64,000 bases of DNA, from positions 310,001 to 374,000 of the forward strand of contig NZ_JAVDVK010000001.1 in assembly GCF_031456835.1 (NCBI RefSeq), written 5' to 3'. Under the pieces are notes generated by a model that made no database searches, was not told where the DNA came from, and saw only the letters and a program-made list of their open reading frames with translations. Below are positions 8,296 through 15,954 of the stretch, one piece after another (position 1 is the stretch's first letter; the number at the start of each line of letters is the position of its first letter). This DNA is from Leifsonia shinshuensis. Lineage in GTDB: Bacteria > Actinomycetota > Actinomycetes > Actinomycetales > Microbacteriaceae. The position numbers and the translations under genes are program-made.

Positions 8296-9683
8296 TGGCC
8301 GTCCGAGAGTTCGCGCTGCCCGACCTCGGTGAGGGACTCACCGAGTCGGAGCTGGTGACGTGGAAGGTCGCCGTCGGCGACACCGTGCACCTCAACCAGA
8401 TCATCGCCGAGGTGGAGACCGCGAAGGCGCTGGTCGAGCTGCCCGCGCCGTACGACGGGACCGTGTCCCGGTTGTTCGTGGAGCCGGGCGTCACCGTCGC
8501 GGTGGGGGAGCCGCTGGTGGCGTTCGAGGTGGATGCGGGGGAGCGGGCCATGGATCCGGCGCCTGACGCGCCGAGCGTGCCCGAGAGACACGGGGACGCC
8601 GAGAAGCGCGAGCCGACGCTGGTCGGGTACGGGGCGCGCGCGGACGCGGGCGGTCGGCCGGCGCGTCGGGCGCGGCCCGGGCTGGCCGTGGCGGCGGGAT
8701 CGCCGGTGCGGGCCGACGTTGCGTCAGCCGGTGCGGCGCTTGCCGGTGCGGTGTCCGTTGCGGCATCCGCCCCTGTGTCGTCATCGTCGCCGTCGCCCGT
8801 CGCCCTGGCGGAGCGGCCGCGGGCGACGCCGCCGGTCCGCAAGTACGCGCGGGAGCACGGGATCGACCTGGCGTCGGTCGTCGGGTCGGGCGACCGCGGG
8901 CTGATCACGCGGAGCGACGTGCAGTCCTACGTGGAGCGCGAGGAGTCCGCCGCCCCGCAGGATGCGCCGGCGTCCGCGGGGTCGCGCGAGACGCGCATCC
9001 CGATCCGCGGCGTCCGCAAGGCGACGGCCGAGGCGATGGTCCGCAGCGCGTTCGGCGCGCCGCAGGCGACCGTGTTCCTGACGATCGACGTCACGCCGAC
9101 CACCGAGCTGGTCGGGCGTCTGCGCGCCCGGCCGGAGTTCGCGGAGGTACGGCCGGGGCTCCTCGCCGTCGTCGCCAAGGCGCTGTTGATCGCCGTCCGC
9201 CGCACCCCCGAGGTGAACGCCCGCTGGGACGACGCCGCGAACGAGATCGTGCAGACCGAGTACGTGCACCTGGGCATCGCGGCGGCGACGCCGCGCGGCC
9301 TGATGGTCCCGGTGATCCGCGACGCCGACGCCATGTCGCTCGTCGGCATCGCGGCCGCGATCCGCTCGCTCGCCGAGACCGCGCGCGCCGGGCGCACCGC
9401 GCCCGCCGACCTGAGCGGCGGGACGATCACGATCACCAACGTCGGAGTGTTCGGGGTGGATGCGGGCACGCCGATTCTGACGCCGGGCGAGGCCGCGATC
9501 CTCGCGGTCGGCGCCGTGCGGCGTCAGCCCTGGGAGCACGAGGGCGGCATCGCCCTCCGCGACGTGCTCACGCTCGCGCTGTCGTTCGACCACCGCATCG
9601 TCGACGGCGAGCAGGCCTCGCGCTTCCTCGCGGACATCGGCCGCATCCTCGCCGACCCCGCCTCGACCCTCGCCATGCTCTGA
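8295..9683 (+). CDS. Dihydrolipoamide acyltransferase (E2 component)
   Basis: A 462-residue E2. It has an N-terminal lipoyl domain with the lipoylated lysine in 'EVETAKALVELP' (K44), an Ala/Pro/Val-rich flexible linker (about residues 85-180) and a peripheral subunit-binding domain ('VRKYAREHGIDLASVVGSGD'). The C-terminal catalytic domain ends with the signature 'SFDHRIVDGEQASRFL', where His and Asp are catalytic. The ATG overlaps the E1 beta stop (TGATG). Only one lipoyl domain is present. The E3 (lipoamide dehydrogenase) gene is not in this window, so E3 is presumably shared with another complex. Confidence 0.95.
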   Translation: MAVREFALPDLGEGLTESELVTWKVAVGDTVHLNQIIAEVETAKALVELPAPYDGTVSRLFVEPGVTVAVGEPLVAFEVDAGERAMDPAPDAPSVPERHGDAEKREPTLVGYGARADAGGRPARRARPGLAVAAGSPVRADVASAGAALAGAVSVAASAPVSSSSPSPVALAERPRATPPVRKYAREHGIDLASVVGSGDRGLITRSDVQSYVEREESAAPQDAPASAGSRETRIPIRGVRKATAEAMVRSAFGAPQATVFLTIDVTPTTELVGRLRARPEFAEVRPGLLAVVAKALLIAVRRTPEVNARWDDAANEIVQTEYVHLGIAAATPRGLMVPVIRDADAMSLVGIAAAIRSLAETARAGRTAPADLSGGTITITNVGVFGVDAGTPILTPGEAAILAVGAVRRQPWEHEGGIALRDVLTLALSFDHRIVDGEQASRFLADIGRILADPASTLAML

Positions 9684-9690
9684 CCCGACT

Positions 9691-9765
9691 CCCCTTCATC
9701 GGTTCCTCATCTAATCCGGCGACACGCCGCGCGAGAGCGGATTAACTGAGGAAGCGATGAAGGGG
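9691..9765. repeat. 75-nt imperfect palindrome between convergent genes
   Basis: Arms 9691-9718 and 9738-9765 are inverted repeats of each other at 25 of 28 positions, with a 19-nt spacer. The element fills almost the whole gap between the convergent E2 and dapD genes. It is AT-richer than its surroundings and unlike the compact GC hairpins elsewhere in the window. It could act as a bidirectional terminator. Confidence 0.75.
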
Positions 9766-9770
9766 GCGGG

Positions 9771-10760
9771 TCAGGCGTGCAGGGCGGCGTTCAGCTCGAC
9801 GCCGGTGCCGGCGCGGCGGAGCACCTCGACGGCGCCGGTGAGGGAGTTGCGGCGGAAGAGCAGGCCCGGCATCCCGGACAGTTCGGCGGCCTTCACGGTG
9901 CGCGGGCGGCCGTCGGCGGTGGGCGCCTCGCCGACGAGCACCACCTTGGTTCCGGCGGTCACGTAGAGGCCGGCCTCGACCACGGAATCGTCGCCGATGG
10001 AGATGCCGATGCCGGAGTTCGCGCCGAGGAGCGCGCGCTCGCCGATCGAGACGCGGTGCGTCCCGCCGCCGGACAGCGTCCCCATGATGGATGCGCCGCC
10101 GCCGATGTCGGAGCCGTCGCCGACCACGACGCCCTGCGAGATGCGGCCCTCGACCATCGACGTGCCGAGCGTGCCCGCGTTGAAGTTGACGAAGCCCTCG
10201 TGCATCACGGTGGTGCCGGGCGCAAGGTGCGCTCCGAGCCGGACGCGGGAGGCGTCCGCGATGCGCACGCGCTCAGGCGTGACGTAGTCGAGGAGCCGCG
10301 GGAACTTGTCGATGCCCGAGACCTGGATGCCCGCGCGCTGCAGCCGCGGACGCAGCCGGTCGAGGTCGGCCGGGTTGACCGGGCCGGCGTTCGTCCAGGC
10401 GACCGTGGGGAGGTGCGCGAAGATGCCGTCGAGGTTCAGTCCGTTGGGCTGCACCAGCAGGTGGGAGAGCAGGTGCAGGCGCAGGTAGGCGTCCGGGGTC
10501 GACGCGGGCGGCGCGTCCAGCTGGATGTCGACGGTCACGATGTCGATGCGGACGGCGCGGCGCGGGTCGTCGCCGGCCAGCTCCTCGAGGTCGGCCGGCG
10601 CGATCCAGCGGTCGCGGCCGGCGGGCAGCGTCCCCAGCCGCGGCTCCGGGAACCACGTGTCGAGCACGGTCCCGTCGGCGGCGACGGTGGCCAGGCCGTA
10701 GCCCCAGGCGGAGCGGGGAGCGGCGGGCGCGGCGGAACTGTCAGGCACGTCGGAAGGCAT
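9771..10760 (-). CDS. dapD: Tetrahydrodipicolinate N-succinyltransferase
   Basis: A 329-residue enzyme of the succinylase branch of lysine and diaminopimelate synthesis; it succinylates tetrahydrodipicolinate using succinyl-CoA. After an N-terminal domain of about 170 residues comes a left-handed beta-helix with hexapeptide repeats ('[20 protein letters not shown]', '[17 protein letters not shown]', '[20 protein letters not shown]'). The sequence is of the long actinobacterial type, as in M. tuberculosis Rv1201c. It is divergent from dapE, which performs the reverse desuccinylation later in the same pathway; only 17 nt separate the two start codons. Confidence 0.95.
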   Translation of the reverse strand: MPSDVPDSSAAPAAPRSAWGYGLATVAADGTVLDTWFPEPRLGTLPAGRDRWIAPADLEELAGDDPRRAVRIDIVTVDIQLDAPPASTPDAYLRLHLLSHLLVQPNGLNLDGIFAHLPTVAWTNAGPVNPADLDRLRPRLQRAGIQVSGIDKFPRLLDYVTPERVRIADASRVRLGAHLAPGTTVMHEGFVNFNAGTLGTSMVEGRISQGVVVGDGSDIGGGASIMGTLSGGGTHRVSIGERALLGANSGIGISIGDDSVVEAGLYVTAGTKVVLVGEAPTADGRPRTVKAAELSGMPGLLFRRNSLTGAVEVLRRAGTGVELNAALHA

Positions 10761-10765
10761 GCCCC

Positions 10766-10771
10766 TAGGTT
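10766..10771 (+). promoter_or_regulatory. -10 element of dapE (leaderless)
   Basis: TAGGTT lies 6 nt before the GTG start of dapE. Transcription would begin at or next to the start codon, so the mRNA is predicted to be leaderless; no ribosome-binding site is present. Confidence 0.5.
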
Positions 10772-10777
10772 AGTAGG

Positions 10778-11875
10778 GTGCAGAACAGCAGCGTGCCCCT
10801 GGACCTCAGCACCACCTCCATCGAGCTGACCCGTCAGCTGTGCGACATCGAGTCGGTCTCCGGCGACGAGAGGACGCTGGCCGACGCGATCGAAGCGGCG
10901 CTCAGCGGGCTCCCGCACCTCGAGGTGATCCGCGACGGCGACGCGATCGTCGCCCGCACGAACCTCGGCCGTGAGCGGCGGGCGCTGATCGCCGGTCACA
11001 TCGACACCGTGCCGCTGAACAACAACCTGCCCACGCGTTTCGAGGAGCACGACGGCATCCGCTTTCTCTGGGGTCGTGGCACGGTCGACATGAAGGCCGG
11101 CGTCGCGGTGCAGCTCAAGCTGGCCGCCGAGCTCACCGACCCCGCCGTGGACGTGACGTGGATGTGGTACGACCACGAGGAGGTCAACGCCGAGCTCAAC
11201 GGCCTCGGCCGCCTCGCGCGCAACCGCCCGGACCTGTTCGTCGGCGACTTCGGCATCCTCGGCGAGCCGAGCAACGGCGTCGTGGAGGGCGGCTGCAACG
11301 GCAACCTGCGCGTCGAGGTCCGCACCTACGGCCTGCGCGCGCACTCGGCGCGGGGCTGGGTGGGCGACAACGCCATCCACAAGGCCGCGCCGATCCTCGA
11401 CATCCTCGCTTCGTACCAGGCGCGCGAGGTCGAGGTCGACGGCCTCGTGTACAAGGAGGGCCTCAACGCCGTGGGCATCTCCGGCGGGGTGGCCGGCAAC
11501 ATCATCCCGGACGAGTGCATGGTGCACATCAATTACCGATTCGCGCCGTCGCGCAGCTCGCAGGAGGCCATCGAGCACATGCACGAGCTCTTCGGCGACT
11601 ACGAGATCACGGTCGTCGACCGCGCGGACGGCGCCCGGCCGGGCCTGGATGCGCCGCTCGCGCAGGAGTTCGTCGCCGCGGTCGGCGGCGTGGCCAAGCC
11701 GAAGTACGGGTGGACGGACGTGGCCCGGTTCAGCGCGCTGGGCATCCCGGCGGTGAACTACGGCCCGGGCGACCCGCTGAAGGCGCACGCCGACGACGAG
11801 CGCGTCGACGTGGAGCAGATCGTGGCGGTGGAGGAGGGGCTGCGTGCCTGGCTCACGGGTGCAGGCGCCCGCTGA
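10778..11875 (+). CDS. dapE: Succinyl-diaminopimelate desuccinylase
   Basis: A 365-residue M20-family zinc peptidase that removes succinate from N-succinyl-LL-diaminopimelate. Metal-ligand motifs are 'AGHIDTVP' (His), 'WGRGTVDMKAG' (bridging Asp), 'YDHEEV' (catalytic Glu-Glu) and 'LGEPSNGVVEGG'. A dimerisation (lid) domain occupies about residues 175-290. The GTG start is set by the -10 element six bases upstream. Pairing with divergent dapD is the arrangement known from mycobacteria. The next gene starts inside its last 32 nt. Confidence 0.94.
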   Translation: MQNSSVPLDLSTTSIELTRQLCDIESVSGDERTLADAIEAALSGLPHLEVIRDGDAIVARTNLGRERRALIAGHIDTVPLNNNLPTRFEEHDGIRFLWGRGTVDMKAGVAVQLKLAAELTDPAVDVTWMWYDHEEVNAELNGLGRLARNRPDLFVGDFGILGEPSNGVVEGGCNGNLRVEVRTYGLRAHSARGWVGDNAIHKAAPILDILASYQAREVEVDGLVYKEGLNAVGISGGVAGNIIPDECMVHINYRFAPSRSSQEAIEHMHELFGDYEITVVDRADGARPGLDAPLAQEFVAAVGGVAKPKYGWTDVARFSALGIPAVNYGPGDPLKAHADDERVDVEQIVAVEEGLRAWLTGAGAR

Positions 11876-13106
11876 CGCCCCGGGCACGGAAGCCGTCGAC
11901 CGGCAAGAGACCGGCCGCGGTGCGTGGTGGGCGTCGTGGTGGGTGCGCGTGCTCGCGGTGTACCTCGCCTCGCGCGTCGTCACCACCGTCATCCTGCTGA
12001 TCTTCGCCGCGACCGAGGGCCCGAACGCCTGGACGTCCGCGTCGCCGGACTACTTCTCCTTCGCCAACATCTGGGACGGCCGCTGGTACGAGATCGTCGC
12101 GGTCTCCGGCTACCCGGCAGCCCTGCCGACGAGCGACGGCGTGCACGTGAGCGAGAACGCCTGGGCGTTCATGCCGGGGTACCCGGGCGTGGTGGATGCG
12201 GTCATGTTCCTCACGCGGGCGCCCTGGCCGGTGGCCGCCGTGCTCGTCTCGTTCCTCGCGGGCGCCGGCGCCGCGCTGGTGTTCCACCGGCTGATGCGGC
12301 GCGTCGGGCTGAGCCCGTCGCAGAGCCTGTTCGCCGTCGTCCTGTTCTGCGTGGCTCCCGTGGCGCCGCTGTTCCAGGTGGCCTACGCGGAGTCGCTGTA
12401 CATCCTGCTGCTGGCCGTGGCGCTGCTCCTCCTCGTCGAACGCCGCTACGGCTGGCTGTTCCCCGTGGTGCTGGCGATGGCCGTCACCCGGCCGAGCGGG
12501 CTCGCCTTCGCCCTCGCGCTCGCCCTGCACGTCGGGTACCGGTGGTTCCGGCGGCGCGAGGATCCGTTCCCGGCGCGTGAGCGCATCCTGAGCGTGTCGC
12601 TGGCGATCTTCAGCGGGCTGGCCGGCCTGGCCTGGCCCGCCGTCGCCGCCATCGGCACCGGGTCGCACACGGCATACACCGACACCGAGCTTGCGTGGCG
12701 CGCCCCGTACATCGGGTACACGGACCTGCTGCCGTTCACCCCGTGGTTCCAGGGCGCCGACTGGTGGGCGAGCGCGATGCTCGGGCTGCCCGGCTGGGTC
12801 GGCGTGGTCGTGCTGATCGTCCTCGTCGCGCTGTTCGCGGTGCTGCTCTTCTCGCCCGCGGTGCGTCGTCTCGGCGTCGATCTGCGGTTCTGGATCGCCG
12901 CGTACTCCGTCTACCTGCTCGCCGTCTTCTTCCCGCAGTCGAGCACGTTCCGCCTCCTGATGCCGCTGTTCCCGCTGCTCGGCGCGATGGCGCTGCCGCG
13001 CAGCCGCGTGTACCGGGTCGGGATGGTGGCGCTCTTCCTGGCACTCCAGGTGGGCTGGGTGGCCGTCTGCTGGTCGATCGACGGATACGACTGGTCACCT
13101 CCGTGA
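11844..13106 (+). CDS. Multi-spanning membrane protein, PIG-V-like mannosyltransferase family
   Basis: A 420-residue protein with about ten hydrophobic segments and the conserved first-loop motif 'WDGRWYEIVAVSGYP'. That motif is typical of GT-C type, PIG-V/Gpi18-related mannosyltransferases of actinobacteria; its acidic residue after the first membrane helix is the usual catalytic site. Family knowledge suggests a polyprenyl-phosphate-sugar-dependent transferase acting on the outer face of the membrane, perhaps in glycolipid or protein glycosylation. The acceptor is unknown. The GTG start overlaps the end of dapE by 32 nt, so the two are probably co-transcribed; a later start is possible because the first 25 residues are not conserved-looking. 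Confidence 0.75.
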   Translation: MPGSRVQAPADAPGTEAVDRQETGRGAWWASWWVRVLAVYLASRVVTTVILLIFAATEGPNAWTSASPDYFSFANIWDGRWYEIVAVSGYPAALPTSDGVHVSENAWAFMPGYPGVVDAVMFLTRAPWPVAAVLVSFLAGAGAALVFHRLMRRVGLSPSQSLFAVVLFCVAPVAPLFQVAYAESLYILLLAVALLLLVERRYGWLFPVVLAMAVTRPSGLAFALALALHVGYRWFRRREDPFPARERILSVSLAIFSGLAGLAWPAVAAIGTGSHTAYTDTELAWRAPYIGYTDLLPFTPWFQGADWWASAMLGLPGWVGVVVLIVLVALFAVLLFSPAVRRLGVDLRFWIAAYSVYLLAVFFPQSSTFRLLMPLFPLLGAMALPRSRVYRVGMVALFLALQVGWVAVCWSIDGYDWSPP

Positions 13107-13140
13107 TGCCCACGATTTCCGCAGGCCCGCAAGGATGTCG

Positions 13141-13146
13141 GATAAT
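13141..13146 (+). promoter_or_regulatory. -10 element for the DUF3117 gene
   Basis: GATAAT lies 28 nt upstream of the ATG, which has its own GAAAGGGGAG ribosome-binding site. No convincing -35 is visible. Confidence 0.4.
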
Positions 13147-13174
13147 AGGAGGACATCCACGAAAGGGGAGCTGC

Positions 13175-13348
13175 ATGGCGGCCATGAAGCCGAGGACCGG
13201 GGACGGGCCAATGGAGGCTGTGAAGGAGGGACGGCTCATCATCGTGCGTGTGCCGCTCGAGGGTGGGGGACGACTGGTGGTCTCCGTCAACGACGCGGAA
13301 GCCAAAGAGCTCCACGACGCCCTTGCGAACGTCGTGACCTCCGCCTGA
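13175..13348 (+). CDS. DUF3117 domain small protein
   Basis: A 57-residue protein beginning 'MAAMKPRTGDGPMEAVKEGR'. It is nearly invariant across actinobacteria (DUF3117; M. tuberculosis Rv1211 is the equivalent as I recall). No biochemical function is known to me. It has a good ribosome-binding site (13161-13170), its own -10 element and an 18-bp terminator, so it is expressed as a single short transcript. The position between dapE and the O-methyltransferase/tatB pair matches the order in mycobacteria. Confidence 0.93.
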   Translation: MAAMKPRTGDGPMEAVKEGRLIIVRVPLEGGGRLVVSVNDAEAKELHDALANVVTSA

Positions 13349-13361
13349 CCAACGTCTGTAC

Positions 13362-13400
13362 CGAGAAGGGCCCCGATCGAACCGATCGGGGCCCTTCTCG
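13362..13400. terminator. Strong bidirectional terminator
   Basis: A perfect 18-bp stem (13362-13379 with 13383-13400) with an AAC loop lies between the convergent DUF3117 and O-methyltransferase genes, 13 nt after the DUF3117 stop. Confidence 0.9.
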
Positions 13401-13411
13401 TCTGTGCGGCG

Positions 13412-14044
13412 TTACGGGGCCAGCTTGGTGATCTGCAGCAGCCCTTCGCCGGCCGGCGACAGCGCGCTGATGACGGCGCCGGAGGCGGAGGTTTCGGTGA
13501 TCAGGGTGCGGAAGCCGGTGGCGACCTCGTCGCGGGCGGCGGGGTCGGCGACCCGGCCGCGCCACAGCGCGCGGGCGACGAGAACGGTGCCGCCCGGCCG
13601 CACCAGGCGCAGGCCGTGCTCGACGTACTCGATGACCGACTGCGGGTCCGCGTCGATGAAGACGATGTCGTAGGAGTTCTCGTTCATCCGGGGCAGCACC
13701 TCGAGCGCCCGGCCCGGGATGAGACGCACGCGGTTCGAGGGGATGCCCGCCTCGGTGAAGAAGGCGCGCGCGTGCTGCTGGTGCTCGACCTCCACGTCGA
13801 TCGAGGTGAGCTGCGCCTCCGTGCCGCCGGTGAGCAGCCAGAGGCCGGAGACCCCGACACCCGTGCCGATCTCGACCACGTTCTCCGCGCGGGTCGCAGC
13901 GACCACCACGGCGGCCTGCGCGCCCGTCGCGGGCGAGATCGGCTCGACGCCCAGCTCCAGCGACTGCTGCCGGGCGCGGGCGATCACCTCGCTCTCCACG
14001 ACGACGTCGTCGGCGAACCTCCAGTTCGAGTCCTTGTCTGACAC
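13412..14044 (-). CDS. SAM-dependent O-methyltransferase
   Basis: A 210-residue class I methyltransferase of the catechol/caffeoyl-CoA O-methyltransferase-like group (compare M. tuberculosis Rv1220c). The SAM-binding glycine loop is 'VVEIGTGVGVSGLWLL' (about residues 59-74), and 'YDIVFIDADPQSVIEYVEHG' supplies the metal-binding Asp. The start is GTG, giving 'MSDKDSNWRFADDVV', because a GGGAG ribosome-binding site lies just upstream. The longer frame beyond it has no family similarity. The gene is divergent from tatB. In mycobacteria sigE, rseA and htrA lie between the two; here they are absent. The substrate is unknown. Confidence 0.88.
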   Translation of the reverse strand: MSDKDSNWRFADDVVVESEVIARARQQSLELGVEPISPATGAQAAVVVAATRAENVVEIGTGVGVSGLWLLTGGTEAQLTSIDVEVEHQQHARAFFTEAGIPSNRVRLIPGRALEVLPRMNENSYDIVFIDADPQSVIEYVEHGLRLVRPGGTVLVARALWRGRVADPAARDEVATGFRTLITETSASGAVISALSPAGEGLLQITKLAP

Positions 14045-14129
14045 AGTGCTCCCGTCGATCGACCGCGTTTCGTGGTCAACTCCGAGGATACGGTCGGCTC
14101 CCGCGCCATCCGTGCAGGCACCGCCGCGA

Positions 14130-14135
14130 TACCCT
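14130..14135 (+). promoter_or_regulatory. -10 element of tatB (leaderless)
   Basis: TACCCT ends 6 nt before the GTG at 14142 and only 3 nt before the ATG at 14139. The spacing rule seen elsewhere in the window therefore favours the GTG as start. Confidence 0.45.
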
Positions 14136-14141
14136 GGAATG

Positions 14142-14504
14142 GTGTTCGGGCTCACTTTCGACAAGCTGCTGATCGTCGCGGTCATCGCCGCGTTCGTCAT
14201 CGGCCCCGAACGCCTGCCCGCCTACGCCGCCAAGCTCGGTCAGCTGGTGCGCTCGCTGCGCGACTTCGCGAACGGCGCGAAGGACCGCATGCGCGACGAG
14301 ATGGGCCCGGAGTTCGACGACGTCGACTGGAAGAAGCTCGACCCCCGGCAGTACGACCCCCGGCGCATCATCCGCGAGGCGCTGCTGGAGGACTCGGCGG
14401 AGCCCGCGAGCGCGATCAAGCCGGTGACGCAGTCGGCCTACGCGCAGCGGAGGATGCCGCTGGCGGCCGGGGCGACGCCGCCGTTCGACACCGAGTCCAC
14501 CTGA
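14142..14504 (+). CDS. tatB: Sec-independent protein translocase subunit TatB
   Basis: A 120-residue TatA/B-family protein. The order is a short N-terminus, one membrane helix ('LLIVAVIAAFVIGPERLPAY', with the conserved Pro-Glu hinge), an amphipathic helix ('AAKLGQLVRSLRDFANGAKD') and a long charged C-terminal tail. The longer tail, the 'GPERLP' hinge and isolation from tatC identify it as TatB, which with TatC receives twin-arginine precursors. Starting at GTG 14142 gives 'MFGLTFDKLL', the normal TatB N-terminus; an ATG three bases earlier would add one residue. Its position next to the O-methyltransferase gene is as in mycobacteria. Confidence 0.92.
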   Translation: MFGLTFDKLLIVAVIAAFVIGPERLPAYAAKLGQLVRSLRDFANGAKDRMRDEMGPEFDDVDWKKLDPRQYDPRRIIREALLEDSAEPASAIKPVTQSAYAQRRMPLAAGATPPFDTEST

Positions 14505-14571
14505 CGCGGCGGCCCGCGCCGCCGGGGCGGTCCGCGCGGGCGGGGCGCGCGTGGGCGGGGCGCGCATCCAC

Positions 14572-14577
14572 TACGCT
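14572..14577 (+). promoter_or_regulatory. -10 element of the GPH transporter gene (leaderless)
   Basis: TACGCT lies 6 nt before the ATG at 14584; there is no ribosome-binding site between them. Confidence 0.45.
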
Positions 14578-14583
14578 GCGGAC

Positions 14584-15954
14584 ATGATCGCAACGGAGCA
14601 GTCGCTGACCCGGGCGACCGTCGCGCGTTACGCCGTCGGCTCGCTGGGGACGGGCGGGTTCGCCACGCTTCCCGGCCTGGTGCTCGTCTACTACCTCACC
14701 GACTCGCTCGGGGTCGCCGCGATCGTCGCGGGCGTCGTCGTGACCGTCGCCAAGGTGTGGGATGTGCTCATCGACCCGGTGATCGGCGCCCGCAGCGACC
14801 GGATGCTCGCGGTGCACGGATCGCGGCGGCCGATGATGCTGCTCGGCGCGATCGCGCTGCCGGTGTTCTTCCTGCTCACGTTCGCCGTGCCGCCCGGGAC
14901 CGCCGCCGGCGCGGCCGCCGTCTGGGTGCTGGTCGCCTTCGTGCTGACGGCGACCGCGTTCAGCCTGTTCCAGGTGCCGTACATCGCGCTGCCCGCCGAG
15001 CTCGCCTCCGGGTACGACCAGCGCACGCGTCTGCTCACCTGGCGCGTGGTGGTGCTGACCTTCGCGATCCTGCTGTTCGGCGCGGGCGGTCCGGCGCTGC
15101 GCACCCTCGGCGGCGGCAACTCGTTCGCCGGGTACCTGCTGATGGCGCTCGTCGCGGGCGTGGTGATCGGCGCCGGGATGCTGGTCTCCGCGTTCGTCGC
15201 ACCGCGCGGCCTGCCCAGCGGTGATGTGCCGCCGCGGGCGAGCGTGTGGGCGACCGTGCGGTCGAACTACGCCGCGGGCGTGCGGGTGCTGCGCGAGAGC
15301 CAGCCGTTCCGCGCGCTGCTGCTGACGTTCCTCCTGCAGGGGCTCGCCACCGGTCTGATGCTCGCCGGGGCGAACTACGTGGCCACGTGGGTGCTGCACT
15401 CGGAGGACGCCGTCACGTTCCTGTTCGTCGCGCTGATCGCCCCCGCGCTCGTCGTCGCGCCGCTGTGGGGCGTGATCGCCCGGCGGATCGGCAAGGAGCG
15501 CGGGTTCGTCGCGGCGAGCATCCTCTTCGCCGTTGCGGCGCTCTCCATGGTGGGCCTGCTGTGGGCGCCCGGCGCGTGGGTGTACGCGCCCGTCGCCGTG
15601 GCCGGCGCCGCCTACGCGGGGATGCAGTCGCTCCCGATGGCCATGCTGCCCGACGTGATCTCGCACGACGCCCGCCGCAACGGCGAGGGCCGGGCGGGGA
15701 CGTTCGGCGGCATGTGGACCGCGGGGGAGACCACGGGCATGGCGCTCGGCGCCACGGTGCTCAGCATCGTCCTCGCCGTCAGCGGCTACGTCTCGCGCAG
15801 TGCGGCCGTCGCGGACGCCGCCGGCCAGCCCGCGAGCGCGGTCGCGGGGATCGCGCTCAGCTTCAGCCTGGTGCCCGCCGCGATCATCGCGATCAGTCTG
15901 GTGCCGCTCGCGCGCTACCGGCTGCGGAAGGGAGACATCGATGACGTCCTTTGA
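14584..15954 (+). CDS. GPH-family (MelB-like) MFS transporter
   Basis: A 456-residue, 12-helix transporter. Near the N-terminus it has 'DPVIGARSDRM' followed by 'GSRRPMMLLGA', the arrangement characteristic of the glycoside-pentoside-hexuronide:cation symporter family, and a second-half counterpart 'SHDARRNGEGRAGTFGGMW'. Members usually import sugars or sugar-like compounds with Na+ or H+, but some export or carry lipids. The 3' end overlaps the following PLP-enzyme gene by 14 nt, so the pair forms an operon and may share a substrate. An upstream in-frame ATG exists, but the -10 element favours 14584. Confidence 0.85.
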   Translation: MIATEQSLTRATVARYAVGSLGTGGFATLPGLVLVYYLTDSLGVAAIVAGVVVTVAKVWDVLIDPVIGARSDRMLAVHGSRRPMMLLGAIALPVFFLLTFAVPPGTAAGAAAVWVLVAFVLTATAFSLFQVPYIALPAELASGYDQRTRLLTWRVVVLTFAILLFGAGGPALRTLGGGNSFAGYLLMALVAGVVIGAGMLVSAFVAPRGLPSGDVPPRASVWATVRSNYAAGVRVLRESQPFRALLLTFLLQGLATGLMLAGANYVATWVLHSEDAVTFLFVALIAPALVVAPLWGVIARRIGKERGFVAASILFAVAALSMVGLLWAPGAWVYAPVAVAGAAYAGMQSLPMAMLPDVISHDARRNGEGRAGTFGGMWTAGETTGMALGATVLSIVLAVSGYVSRSAAVADAAGQPASAVAGIALSFSLVPAAIIAISLVPLARYRLRKGDIDDVL

